Shown here: one piece after another, positions 1 to 7,354 of the stretch
Position numbering within the stretch: position 1 is the first letter of the stretch
Layout of the letters: each line of letters begins with the position of its first letter
Assembly (NCBI GenBank): GCA_026391915.1
Contig: JAPLCZ010000295.1
Coordinates: forward strand, 1 to 46,212
Direction of reading: 5' to 3'
Length of the DNA: 46,212 nt
From: Bacteroidota bacterium
GTDB lineage: Bacteria; Bacteroidota; Bacteroidia; CAILMK01
The notes under the pieces: generated by a model
What the model was told of the DNA's origin: nothing
What the model saw: only the letters and a program-made list of their open reading frames with translations
The model's database searches: none
Made by a program: the position numbers and the translations under genes

Positions 1-2
1 AA

Positions 3-1574
3 GAAACCCCTTTTGAGCTAATGACAGAAGTGCCGTTTTTGGGCAAACCATTGCGGGTTTCTATTACTCCTGAAACCAAAACCATCACCATATTTTACCA
101 CACCAGCCCAGATGCGGCGGCGGTGCAATGGCTCTCCCCCAACCAAACCGCAGGGGGCAAACAGCCGTTTATGTTTACCCAATCTCAGGCAATTTTAGCA
201 CGCACTTGGTTGCCCTGCCAGGATGGGCCTGGCATACGCTTTACCTATGATGCCACGGTGCAGGTGCCTGCCGATTTAATGGCGCTGATGAGTGCTACCA
301 ATCCGCAACAAAAGTCTGCGGATGGGGTGTATAGTTTTAAGCAAGTTCAGGCAATTCCATCCTACCTCATGGCACTTGCCGTGGGGGATATTGAGTTCAA
401 AAGTATTGATGCCAGAACGGGGGTGTATGCAGAGCCCGTAACGCTAGAAAAAGCTGCTTATGAATTTGCCGAAATGGGACAAATGGTAGCCGCAGCAGAG
501 AAGCTTTATGGCCCATACCGCTGGGGCAGGTATGATGTAATTGTGTTGCCGCCGTCCTTCCCGTTTGGGGGCATGGAGAACCCCGAACTCACCTTTGCTA
601 CACCCACTATTTTGGCAGGGGATAGGAGCCTCACCAGCCTTGTTGCGCATGAGTTGGCGCATAGCTGGAGTGGGAATTTGGTAACCAATGCTACTTGGAA
701 TGACTTCTGGCTTAATGAGGGCTTCACCGTGTATTTTGAGAGGCGGATTATGGAGTCTCTTTACGGGAAATCGTATGCTGAAATGCTTACGCTTTTGGGC
801 TACCAAGATTTGATGGAAACCATGGAAGACCTTGGACGCGATACAGCAGCAACCCACTTAAAACTTAACCTCATTGGCAAAGACCCTGATGATGGTATGA
901 ACAGCATTGCTTATGAAAAAGGGTATTTTTTAATAGTTAATATTGAAGAAAAATATGGCAGAGAAAGGCTGGATGCTTTCCTGAATAAATACTTTGCTTC
1001 TCATGCTTTCCATAGCATGACTACAGAAGATTTCCTTACCTATCTTGATGCCGAATTGCTACACGGCGATGCCAACTTTATGGCAGAAATAAAAGGCTGG
1101 ATTTATAAGCCGGGTATTCCATCTTCCATCAAAAAAGTTTCTTCAGAAAGGTTTGAAAAAGTGAATGCACAGGTTGCAGATTTTGCGGGTGGCAAGGCGG
1201 CAGCAACCCTCAATACCAAAGATTGGAGTAGCCATGAGTGGTTGCACTTTATCCGCCATTTGCCACAACCCATGAGCCTAGAAAAAATGCATGAGTTAGA
1301 TGAAGCATTTCATTTTACAACCTCCGGCAATTGCGAACTTTTAGATGCTTGGTTTGAGCACGCTATCCATAACAAATATGCCGTGGCATACCCTGCCATG
1401 AAGAAATTTTTGAACTCAGTAGGGCGCAGGAAATTCCTTTTACCTCTCTATAAAGAGATGCTAAAAACTCCCGAAGGCAAAGCCATGGCAATGGAAATTT
1501 ATAAAGACTCAAGACCAAATTACCACAGCGTAGCCGTACAAACTTTGGATGAAATGGTGGGGTGGGGGAAGTAG
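3..1574 (+). CDS. M1 family metallopeptidase (leukotriene A4 hydrolase-like aminopeptidase), 5' end outside window
   Basis: Zinc aminopeptidase that removes N-terminal residues from peptides. The frame is open to the first bases of the window, so the N-terminus is missing; the first visible Met is at base 21 and residue numbers here count from it. The exopeptidase motif GGMEN lies at residues 183-187, the zinc motif HELAH at 210-214 and the third ligand Glu (NEG) at 233, the HExxH-x18-E spacing of family M1. The roughly 150 C-terminal residues are helical and resemble the leukotriene A4 hydrolase C-terminal domain. M1 enzymes normally have about 100 or more residues before the part seen here, so the CDS should continue to the left. 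The catalytic apparatus is intact. Confidence 0.95.
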   Translation, partial: ETPFELMTEVPFLGKPLRVSITPETKTITIFYHTSPDAAAVQWLSPNQTAGGKQPFMFTQSQAILARTWLPCQDGPGIRFTYDATVQVPADLMALMSATNPQQKSADGVYSFKQVQAIPSYLMALAVGDIEFKSIDARTGVYAEPVTLEKAAYEFAEMGQMVAAAEKLYGPYRWGRYDVIVLPPSFPFGGMENPELTFATPTILAGDRSLTSLVAHELAHSWSGNLVTNATWNDFWLNEGFTVYFERRIMESLYGKSYAEMLTLLGYQDLMETMEDLGRDTAATHLKLNLIGKDPDDGMNSIAYEKGYFLIVNIEEKYGRERLDAFLNKYFASHAFHSMTTEDFLTYLDAELLHGDANFMAEIKGWIYKPGIPSSIKKVSSERFEKVNAQVADFAGGKAAATLNTKDWSSHEWLHFIRHLPQPMSLEKMHELDEAFHFTTSGNCELLDAWFEHAIHNKYAVAYPAMKKFLNSVGRRKFLLPLYKEMLKTPEGKAMAMEIYKDSRPNYHSVAVQTLDEMVGWGK

Positions 1575-1654
1575 AAAATGTAGTGATTTTAAGATGTGAA
1601 GATGTGAAAATCTTAGCCCCCTTTGTGGTTAAAACCCAATACAATTATCTTTAA

Positions 1655-1662
1655 TATCTTTG
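1655..1662 (+). promoter_or_regulatory. Bacteroidota -7 element TATCTTTG upstream of the DUF2442 gene
   Basis: The octamer matches TAnnTTTG exactly and ends 13 bases before the ATG at 1676, so transcription would give a very short leader. I see no -33 box at the right spacing. Confidence 0.5.
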
Positions 1663-1675
1663 CATAAAGAAAAAA

Positions 1676-1936
1676 ATGATAGCTCCAAAAGTAACACAAG
1701 TAAAAGCCCTAGATAATTATCTTTTATGGGTAGAATTTGCGGATGGCAAACAAGGTAAAATTGACCTTTCCAATCTAAAAGGAAAAGGAGTTTTTGCGTA
1801 TTGGGATGATTATGAAAAGTTCAAAAATGTTTATATAGATTCTGAGACTATGGCCATTGCATGGAGTGAAGAACTTGATATTTGCCCTACAACAATCTAT
1901 AAAGAAATTAACGGAACAATAGCCCCGAATGCCTAA
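1676..1936 (+). CDS. DUF2442 domain protein, 86 residues
   Basis: Small cytoplasmic protein of the DUF2442 family. It shows the family pattern of an N-terminal strand pair ending in a D/G-rich turn (VEFADGKQGKIDL), a central acidic segment and the C-terminal motif IAWSEELDICPTTIY. DUF2442 proteins are often encoded next to DUF4160 proteins in toxin-antitoxin-like pairs, and a DUF4160 gene follows 37 bases downstream. The biochemical function is unknown. The ATG is preceded by an A-rich stretch and a -7 promoter element, which supports this start. Confidence 0.85.
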   Translation: MIAPKVTQVKALDNYLLWVEFADGKQGKIDLSNLKGKGVFAYWDDYEKFKNVYIDSETMAIAWSEELDICPTTIYKEINGTIAPNA

Positions 1937-1973
1937 AGTAAGTGTCTTTTATAATTTGTAAATTTGTAACCCA

Positions 1974-2237
1974 ATGCCAGAAGTAAGTAGATTTTACGGT
2001 ATTATAATAAGGATGTTTTTTCAAGACCATGTACCTCCTCATTTTCATGCTACGTATGCCGAATACAACGCACTGATTTCTATTGAAACAGGTGAAATAA
2101 TTGAAGGCGAATTACCGCGTAGAGCATACCGATTGGTGCAGGATTGGGCTGAACTTCATAAAAAGGAATTGAAGGAAAATTACCTTGAATCCTTAAAAAA
2201 GGATGGTGTGATTTCTAGAATTGAACCTTTAATATAA
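1974..2237 (+). CDS. DUF4160 domain protein, 87 residues
   Basis: Recognised by the family signature FYGIIIRMFFQDHVPPHFHA, which contains the His-rich H-x-P-P-H-F-H motif, followed by the typical Y-x-A-x-I-S-I-x-T-G-E-I strand. It sits between two DUF2442 genes on the same strand, 7 bases from the second, so the three are probably one operon. DUF4160/DUF2442 pairs have been proposed as toxin-antitoxin modules; no activity can be read from the sequence. Confidence 0.85.
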   Translation: MPEVSRFYGIIIRMFFQDHVPPHFHATYAEYNALISIETGEIIEGELPRRAYRLVQDWAELHKKELKENYLESLKKDGVISRIEPLI

Positions 2238-2244
2238 TTTTAGA

Positions 2245-2520
2245 ATGTTACATAAAATCACTTCAATTCATAAAATTATACCTTATAAAATTCTGGTAAC
2301 TTTTGATGGCGTTGAATTGCGTGAAATTGATTTTGAGAATGTGGTTAAGGACTTTACTGTTTTACAAAATCTTGAAATTTTTATGAATGCAACATTGGAT
2401 GATTATCCAACAATTAAATGGGATAATCTGGCAAAAATGAAAAATTTAGATGGGAAGATAATTGATGCACCTCTAGACTTTTGTCCTGATTCACTATACT
2501 TAATAAGCTCTTCGGTCTAA
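2245..2520 (+). CDS. second DUF2442 domain protein, 91 residues
   Basis: A second DUF2442-like protein, diverged from the one at 1676. The N-terminal ITSIHKIIPYKILVTFDGV and C-terminal APLDFCPDSLY segments correspond to the family's two conserved ends. The gene begins 7 bases after the DUF4160 stop and reads in the same direction. Having two DUF2442 genes flank one DUF4160 gene is less usual than a simple pair; the two copies are too different to be a recent duplication. Confidence 0.8.
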   Translation: MLHKITSIHKIIPYKILVTFDGVELREIDFENVVKDFTVLQNLEIFMNATLDDYPTIKWDNLAKMKNLDGKIIDAPLDFCPDSLYLISSSV

Positions 2521-2577
2521 TTAATTACTAGGTGTACTTTACAAATTTCTAAATGAAATAGCCGGTAATAAAACTTA

Positions 2578-3609
2578 ATGTATAAACTCCTTCGCCGCAT
2601 ATTATTCCTGATTCCGCCTGAGGAAGTGCATCACCTCACGATGTTTCTTTTGCGGTGGATGCTTAAAATTCCGTTTGCTAACAGGCTGTTTAATCCTTAC
2701 CCAAAAGATGCTGCATATTTAGGGAAAACAGTAGCCGGAATTCATTTCCCCAACCCTATTGGTATGGCGGCAGGATTTGATAAAAATGCTTTGTATTTTA
2801 ATGAACTCTCTGCGCTTGGTTTTGGATTTATTGAGATAGGGACTGTTACCCCTTTAGCCCAAAGTGGCAACCCAAAGCCACGCCTATTTCGTTTGCCAAA
2901 AGATGAGGCTTTGATTAACAGAATGGGTTTTAATAATGATGGTGTGGATGCCATTGCAGCAAGATTAAAGAACAGGAACCTGAACATAATTATTGGCGGT
3001 AATATTGGTAAAAATAAAAATACCCCCAACGAAAATGCAGCAGTTGATTATCTGATTTGCTTTGAAAAACTTTTCCCCTATGTGGATTATTTTGTAGTGA
3101 ATATAAGCTCACCTAACACCCCAAATCTGCGTGAGTTGCAGGACAAAGATGCGCTGCTAAACCTCACCTCAAAAGTGATGGAGAAAAATAAATCCTATCC
3201 AAATCCTAAACCTGTTTTCTTAAAAATTGCCCCTGATATTTCCTACACACAGTTGGATGAAATTTTGGAAATCATTACTCATAATGGATTCGCTGGAATC
3301 ATTGCAACCAATACTACTATTAGCAGAGAGGGATTAAAAACCTCAAAAGCAGAAGTTGAAAACCTCGGCGCCGGTGGGCTCAGTGGTACCCCCCTCCGCA
3401 ATAAAAGCAATGAGTTTATTACCTACATAAAATCAAAAGTAAAACCCGATTTTGCTATCATTGCCTCTGGTGGAATAATGACAGAAACCGATGCCATAGA
3501 ACGCCTGAATGCAGGCGCTGATTTAGTACAATTTTACACAGGTTTTATTTATGAAGGGCCTTGGGTAGTTGGGAGAGTGAAGAGGGAGATTGGTTATTCC
3601 TCCTTCTGA
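2578..3609 (+). CDS. pyrD: dihydroorotate dehydrogenase (quinone), class 2
   Basis: Oxidises dihydroorotate to orotate with FMN and passes electrons to membrane quinone, the fourth step of pyrimidine synthesis. The 343-residue length fits class 2. The N-terminal 40 residues form the amphipathic membrane-binding helices. FMN/substrate motifs include MAAGFDKNA (63-71), NRMGFNNDG (114-122) and NISSPNT (175-181), which contains the catalytic Ser of class 2 enzymes. VFLKIAPD, ATNTT and ASGGI follow in the usual order. Its last 16 bases overlap the 3' end of the convergent gene at 3594. Confidence 0.97.
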   Translation: MYKLLRRILFLIPPEEVHHLTMFLLRWMLKIPFANRLFNPYPKDAAYLGKTVAGIHFPNPIGMAAGFDKNALYFNELSALGFGFIEIGTVTPLAQSGNPKPRLFRLPKDEALINRMGFNNDGVDAIAARLKNRNLNIIIGGNIGKNKNTPNENAAVDYLICFEKLFPYVDYFVVNISSPNTPNLRELQDKDALLNLTSKVMEKNKSYPNPKPVFLKIAPDISYTQLDEILEIITHNGFAGIIATNTTISREGLKTSKAEVENLGAGGLSGTPLRNKSNEFITYIKSKVKPDFAIIASGGIMTETDAIERLNAGADLVQFYTGFIYEGPWVVGRVKREIGYSSF

Positions 3610-4226
3610 TGGACCTTGAAATTTTTGGTGGTAAAAAACGGCATCAGATTCCATAGTATGAAAATTATAAAACTAAGCTTGGTGTTATAAAAAGCAAGTG
3701 CTGCTATGCTTGCCAGCACTAATGCAAGTATAGGCAACATCTTTATTATTTTTTTGACTTCTGCAAAATCTGTATCCTCATGTAGTAAGTTTTTACGCAG
3801 GCAATAGCTCATATAAAAATATGCACATATAATTAGCATCATACTCAGTCCACCAAATACCACAAAGCTCATCGGGTTATCAGGATATTCTCCAATAAGG
3901 CTGCAACAAAAAGGGAACAGCGAAATAATAATAAGATACACCACCATCCATACCAAATAATGAATGTCCATCCGCACTACCATTCTCTGCATTTGGAAAG
4001 ATGAAATCCAATTGCCACCCACCAATAAAGCACTCAGTAAAAAGGCTGAAAACTTTGGAAGTACGTGCTTCAATTCAGCAAGCATTGCATTGGGAGAAGT
4101 GCAATTTTTTACTTCTGGTAGCCTGAGTTCCAGAACCAATAAAGTTAGTGCAATGGCAAACACCGCATCATTAAACATGGTGATGCGTTCCAAATCTTTG
4201 TGGTTGTAGGCGGTTTTATTACTCAT
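3594..4226 (-). CDS. TMEM175-like (DUF1211) membrane protein, probable potassium channel
   Basis: A 210-residue membrane protein with six hydrophobic segments. The first carries the family signature: a charged start, then FNDAVFAIALTLLVLELRLP, where the usual FSD is FND. Bacterial TMEM175 proteins are potassium channels whose pore is lined by this first helix; the transport role here is inferred from family membership. The gene converges on pyrD with a 16-base overlap of coding ends. A TATTTTTG -7 element lies 18 bases upstream of the ATG, supporting this start. Confidence 0.85.
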   Translation of the reverse strand: MSNKTAYNHKDLERITMFNDAVFAIALTLLVLELRLPEVKNCTSPNAMLAELKHVLPKFSAFLLSALLVGGNWISSFQMQRMVVRMDIHYLVWMVVYLIIISLFPFCCSLIGEYPDNPMSFVVFGGLSMMLIICAYFYMSYCLRKNLLHEDTDFAEVKKIIKMLPILALVLASIAALAFYNTKLSFIIFILWNLMPFFTTKNFKVHQKEE

Positions 4227-4244
4227 ACATTAAAATTATTTTGG

Positions 4245-4252
4245 CAAAAATA
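4245..4252 (-). promoter_or_regulatory. Bacteroidota -7 element (TATTTTTG on minus strand) for the TMEM175-like gene
   Basis: Exact TAnnTTTG match on the minus strand, 18 bases before the start codon at 4226. A good -33 partner is not visible. Confidence 0.5.
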
Positions 4253-4347
4253 GACATAACATATTTGGCAATCAGCTTTACTGATTTAATAAGTAGGAAC
4301 CCAATATTAAACTTGAAACATAGAACTTGAAACTCACCTGCTCCACC

Positions 4348-4355
4348 TAATTTTG
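4348..4355 (+). promoter_or_regulatory. Bacteroidota -7 element TAATTTTG for the DUF502 gene
   Basis: Exact TAnnTTTG match. It overlaps an upstream in-frame TTG at 4353, which makes that TTG unlikely as a start and favours the ATG at 4386. Confidence 0.5.
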
Positions 4356-4385
4356 CCACTCAATTTCAACCACAAAAAACAAAAC

Positions 4386-4949
4386 ATGCAACGCATAATT
4401 GGCTATTTTCTCAGAGGGCTTTTGGTCATCCTTCCATTAGGTATTACGGTGATGATTATTTTCCGAAGTATTGCCTGGATTGATTCATTGCTTCAACTAA
4501 AAATACCTGGGCTTGGGTTGCTGATTGTGATTGGAGGAATCTTTATTACAGGGATTGTTTTCTCAGGTTTTATTGGCAAACATTTATTGGCTCTGCTTGA
4601 CCAAGCACTCTCAAAAACACCTTTGGTGAGCCTGATTTATTCTTCTATAAAAGATTTGATAGATTCCTTTATTGGAGATAAAAGAAAGTTTACAGAACCA
4701 GTGCTAATCAGCATTTATAGTGATGGAGTACAAGCCATGGGTTTTGTTACAAGAAGGGATTTAACCGAGTTGGGACTGAAAGATAAATCTGCCGTTTATC
4801 TGCCGTATTCTTATGCCATCAGTGGGCATGTGTTGATTGTTGATAATAGTAAAATAACACCCCTACATGCCAACCCATCCGAGGTAATGAAGTTCCTTGT
4901 TTCGGCTGGGATAACAGGTTTTGCAGAGGTGGAGGAAGAAAAGAAATAA
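4386..4949 (+). CDS. DUF502 family membrane protein
   Basis: Inner-membrane protein of unknown role. Two N-terminal membrane segments (about residues 5-28 and 43-68) are followed by a soluble domain with the family motifs LSKTPLVSLIYSSIKDL and the later G-F-V-T-R and V-Y-L-P-Y-S blocks. The ATG at 4386 is chosen because the only upstream in-frame start is a TTG that overlaps a -7 promoter element. The E2 repeat begins directly after the stop codon. DUF502 proteins are widespread but not functionally defined; the family call is firm. Confidence 0.85.
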   Translation: MQRIIGYFLRGLLVILPLGITVMIIFRSIAWIDSLLQLKIPGLGLLIVIGGIFITGIVFSGFIGKHLLALLDQALSKTPLVSLIYSSIKDLIDSFIGDKRKFTEPVLISIYSDGVQAMGFVTRRDLTELGLKDKSAVYLPYSYAISGHVLIVDNSKITPLHANPSEVMKFLVSAGITGFAEVEEEKK

Positions 4950-4957
4950 TTTGTAAT

Positions 4958-5019
4958 GAGTTCCATCACTGCGTTCAGGATGACAAGCAAGTTGCAGTCA
5001 TGCTGAGGCACGAAGCATC
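4958..5019. repeat. dispersed hairpin-like repeat E2, copy 1
   Basis: Two conserved blocks, 4958-4984 and 4997-5019, flank a 12-base variable centre. Read on the minus strand, the copy begins GATGCTTCGTGCCTCAGC and ends in a block containing GTCATCCTGAACGCAGTG. The inner ends of the blocks are partly complementary, so the element can fold on itself. A second copy with only three mismatches in the two blocks lies at 41398-41460 inside a coding region. Here it fills most of the gap between the DUF502 gene and dapD and may act in 3'-end formation. Confidence 0.75.
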
Positions 5020-5059
5020 TAACTCAAAACAAATATTAGTAATTAAGAATTAATAAAAA

Positions 5060-5872
5060 ATGGAACTAAGAAAATTAATAGAGGAAGCATGGGAAAACCG
5101 TGATTTGCTAAAGGAATCTGCCCACAAACAAGCAGTAGTTGATGTGATAGACAATCTTGATAAAGGATTGGTGAGAGTTGCCGAACCTATTGCCGATGGT
5201 TGGCAAGTAAATGAGTGGGTGAAGAAAGCAGTATTAATGTTTTTCCCCCTCCGCCAAATGGATGTAATGCATGCAGGCCCCATGGAATTTTATGACAAAA
5301 TCCCTCTCAAAAAAAACTACGAAAGTTTAGGAGTGAGAGTGGTTCCTCATGCTGTAGCGCGCTATGGTTCGTTCCTCGCAAAAGGTGTAATCCTCATGCC
5401 TAGCTATGTAAATATTGGTGCTTATGTGGATGCCAATACCATGGTGGATACATGGGCAACTGTAGGCTCCTGCGCACAGATTGGCAAGAATGTTCACCTG
5501 AGTGGCGGGGTAGGGATTGGCGGTGTACTTGAACCCGTTCAGGCTGCGCCAGTAATTATTGAAGATGGTTGTTTCATTGGCTCAAGATGCATAGTGGTGG
5601 AAGGTGTTAGAGTAGGGAAGGAAGCAGTTCTTGGGGCAAATGTTGTTATCACAGCATCCACCAAAATTATTGACGTTTCGGGCAGTGAACCCGTGGAATA
5701 TAAAAGCATAGTGCCGGAGAGGAGTGTGGTAATCCCGGGTACTTACGCAAAGAAATTTCCGGCAGGCGAATACCATGTCCCCTGTGCATTAATTATTGGT
5801 AAACGCAAAGAAAGCACTGACCTTAAAACTTCTCTTAATGATACCTTGCGGGAGTATAATCTTTCCGTATAA
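5060..5872 (+). CDS. dapD: 2,3,4,5-tetrahydropyridine-2,6-dicarboxylate N-succinyltransferase
   Basis: Transfers succinyl from succinyl-CoA to tetrahydrodipicolinate in the lysine/diaminopimelate pathway, which feeds peptidoglycan. The 270-residue length is typical. The N-terminal 100 residues form the helical substrate-binding part. From about residue 105 the hexapeptide repeats of a left-handed beta helix run through GVILMPSYVNIGAYVDANTM, ATVGSCAQIGKNVHLSGG and FIGSRCIVVEGV. The C-terminal part ends in the usual VPGTYAKKFPAG region. The gene starts just after the E2 repeat and reads toward the SIMPL gene, 26 bases away. Confidence 0.97.
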   Translation: MELRKLIEEAWENRDLLKESAHKQAVVDVIDNLDKGLVRVAEPIADGWQVNEWVKKAVLMFFPLRQMDVMHAGPMEFYDKIPLKKNYESLGVRVVPHAVARYGSFLAKGVILMPSYVNIGAYVDANTMVDTWATVGSCAQIGKNVHLSGGVGIGGVLEPVQAAPVIIEDGCFIGSRCIVVEGVRVGKEAVLGANVVITASTKIIDVSGSEPVEYKSIVPERSVVIPGTYAKKFPAGEYHVPCALIIGKRKESTDLKTSLNDTLREYNLSV

Positions 5873-5898
5873 TTGTACCTTAATCCCACAAATCAGTC

Positions 5899-6639
5899 AT
5901 GGAAAAATCTTATAAATTTATTACCGCAGGCATCATTGGTTTTGCAGTAATCATGTGCTCAATCTTTCTCTCTAATGCATGGACAAAAACCCATCACTCC
6001 AGCAATAGCATTTTTGTAACGGGGATGGCATCACGAAACTTTACCTCTGATTTAATTAGTTGGGGCGCAGGTTTCAGCCGCAATGCATCCACCATAAAGG
6101 AGGCGTATAATCTCTTAAAATCAGACCGCGAAAAACTAAAGGCTTACCTACTAGAAAAGGGAATTAAAGAAAGTGATATTGTGTTTGATGCGGTGAGGAC
6201 GGATGATGTGTTTGATATCATCCGCAATAAAGATGGAATGGAAATTAACCGCACTTTGAGGGGCTATACTTTAACCCAACATCTCACCATTGAATCCAAA
6301 GATGTGGATAGGGTAGAAAAACTTAGCAGGGATGTAACAGAGTTGATTGATAAAGACATTCAGTTGAATAGTGAACAGCCTCTTTTCTTTTATACCAAAC
6401 TCGCAAGCCTTAAAATTGAAATGCTTGCCGAAGCCACCAAAGATGCCAAAACTCGCGCTGATAAAATTGCCCAAAACGCAGGAGGCTCTACCGGAAGTTT
6501 GAAGGTGGCAAATATGGGTGTGTTCCAAATTACAGGGCAAAACTCAGCTGAGGAATACAGCTATGGCGGTGCTTTTAATACCGCAGATAAAAAGAAAACC
6601 GCCAGCATCACAGTGAAGTTGGAGTTTGATGTAAGATAG
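5899..6639 (+). CDS. SIMPL (DUF541) domain protein
   Basis: A 246-residue protein with an N-terminal membrane or signal segment (about residues 7-28) and a SIMPL/DUF541 domain over most of the rest. Family features are the opening strand IFVTGMASRNFTSDLISWGAGF, the central region with K-L-x-x-Y-L-L-E-K-G-I, and the C-terminal K-T-R-A-D-K-I-A motif followed by a Gly-rich turn. The protein is expected to face the periplasm. SIMPL proteins have no agreed biochemical role; some bind outer-membrane or signalling partners. It lies 6 bases upstream of the chimeric gene at 6646. Confidence 0.85.
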   Translation: MEKSYKFITAGIIGFAVIMCSIFLSNAWTKTHHSSNSIFVTGMASRNFTSDLISWGAGFSRNASTIKEAYNLLKSDREKLKAYLLEKGIKESDIVFDAVRTDDVFDIIRNKDGMEINRTLRGYTLTQHLTIESKDVDRVEKLSRDVTELIDKDIQLNSEQPLFFYTKLASLKIEMLAEATKDAKTRADKIAQNAGGSTGSLKVANMGVFQITGQNSAEEYSYGGAFNTADKKKTASITVKLEFDVR

Positions 6640-6645
6640 ATTTTC

Positions 6646-7344
6646 ATGAATCAACAATCGCAACACAAACGGTTTTCCATTAGCAGCAGGCTTCGTAGTT
6701 TTAAATATGCATTTAATGGAATCAAATGGATGTTGCAAACGCAGCACAATAGCTGGATTCATCTCACCCTTTCTATTGCTGTAATTTTCTTCGGATTCCA
6801 TTTTAAAATTTCTACTACAGAGTGGTGCTTTTTAGTCCTTGCCATTGGTTTGGGTTTTACTGCAGAAGCTTACTCCTCTCCCATTGGTATGCTAAAAATA
6901 AAAGCTGATGATGATGCCATCACCGAAGTTTATTTTGTGGATGAAAAAATCTCTCCTCCAAATTTTAAAATTACCAAAACCACCAACCCACAAATTGTTG
7001 CTACCGTAAAACAACTGGATGAATACTTCCATAAAGAACGGACTAAATTTGATTTGCAACTAAGCCCAAATGGTACAGATTTCCAAAAAGAAGTTTGGGG
7101 AAAATTGAAGGATATTAAGTTTGGAAAAACCACCTCCTACCTTGCCATTGCTAAACAATTAGGAGATGAAAATAAAAACCGTGCAGTGGGTATGGCAAAT
7201 GGTAAAAACCAAATTGCTATTATCATCCCATGCCATAGAGTTATTGGTGCTGATGGTAGTTTAGTTGGCTATTCCGGAGGCTTGCAACGCAAGAAATGGC
7301 TACTACAACATGAGGCGGAATTTGCGCAAGGAGAGTTGTTTTAA
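6646..7344 (+). CDS. chimeric protein: N-terminal half of diacylglycerol/undecaprenol kinase fused to O6-alkylguanine-DNA alkyltransferase
   Basis: Residues 1-75 match the start of Bacteroidota DgkA-type kinases: RLRSFKYAFNGIKWML, then two membrane segments ending at LAIGLGFTAEA, where a kinase would continue with its catalytic N-T-A-I-E motif. Instead residue 76 on reads SSPIGMLKI, the normal beginning of an Ogt/MGMT protein. That domain is complete: methyltransferase-like N-domain, then the DNA-binding domain with PCHRV (Cys196 is the alkyl acceptor), the Asn in NGKNQ and the final GYSGG helix region. Kinase activity should be lost, while DNA repair activity should remain, possibly membrane-tethered. 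I see no alternative start near the junction. The simplest explanation is a deletion joining dgkA to ogt. Confidence 0.85.
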   Translation: MNQQSQHKRFSISSRLRSFKYAFNGIKWMLQTQHNSWIHLTLSIAVIFFGFHFKISTTEWCFLVLAIGLGFTAEAYSSPIGMLKIKADDDAITEVYFVDEKISPPNFKITKTTNPQIVATVKQLDEYFHKERTKFDLQLSPNGTDFQKEVWGKLKDIKFGKTTSYLAIAKQLGDENKNRAVGMANGKNQIAIIIPCHRVIGADGSLVGYSGGLQRKKWLLQHEAEFAQGELF

Positions 7345-7354
7345 AACTGCAAAA

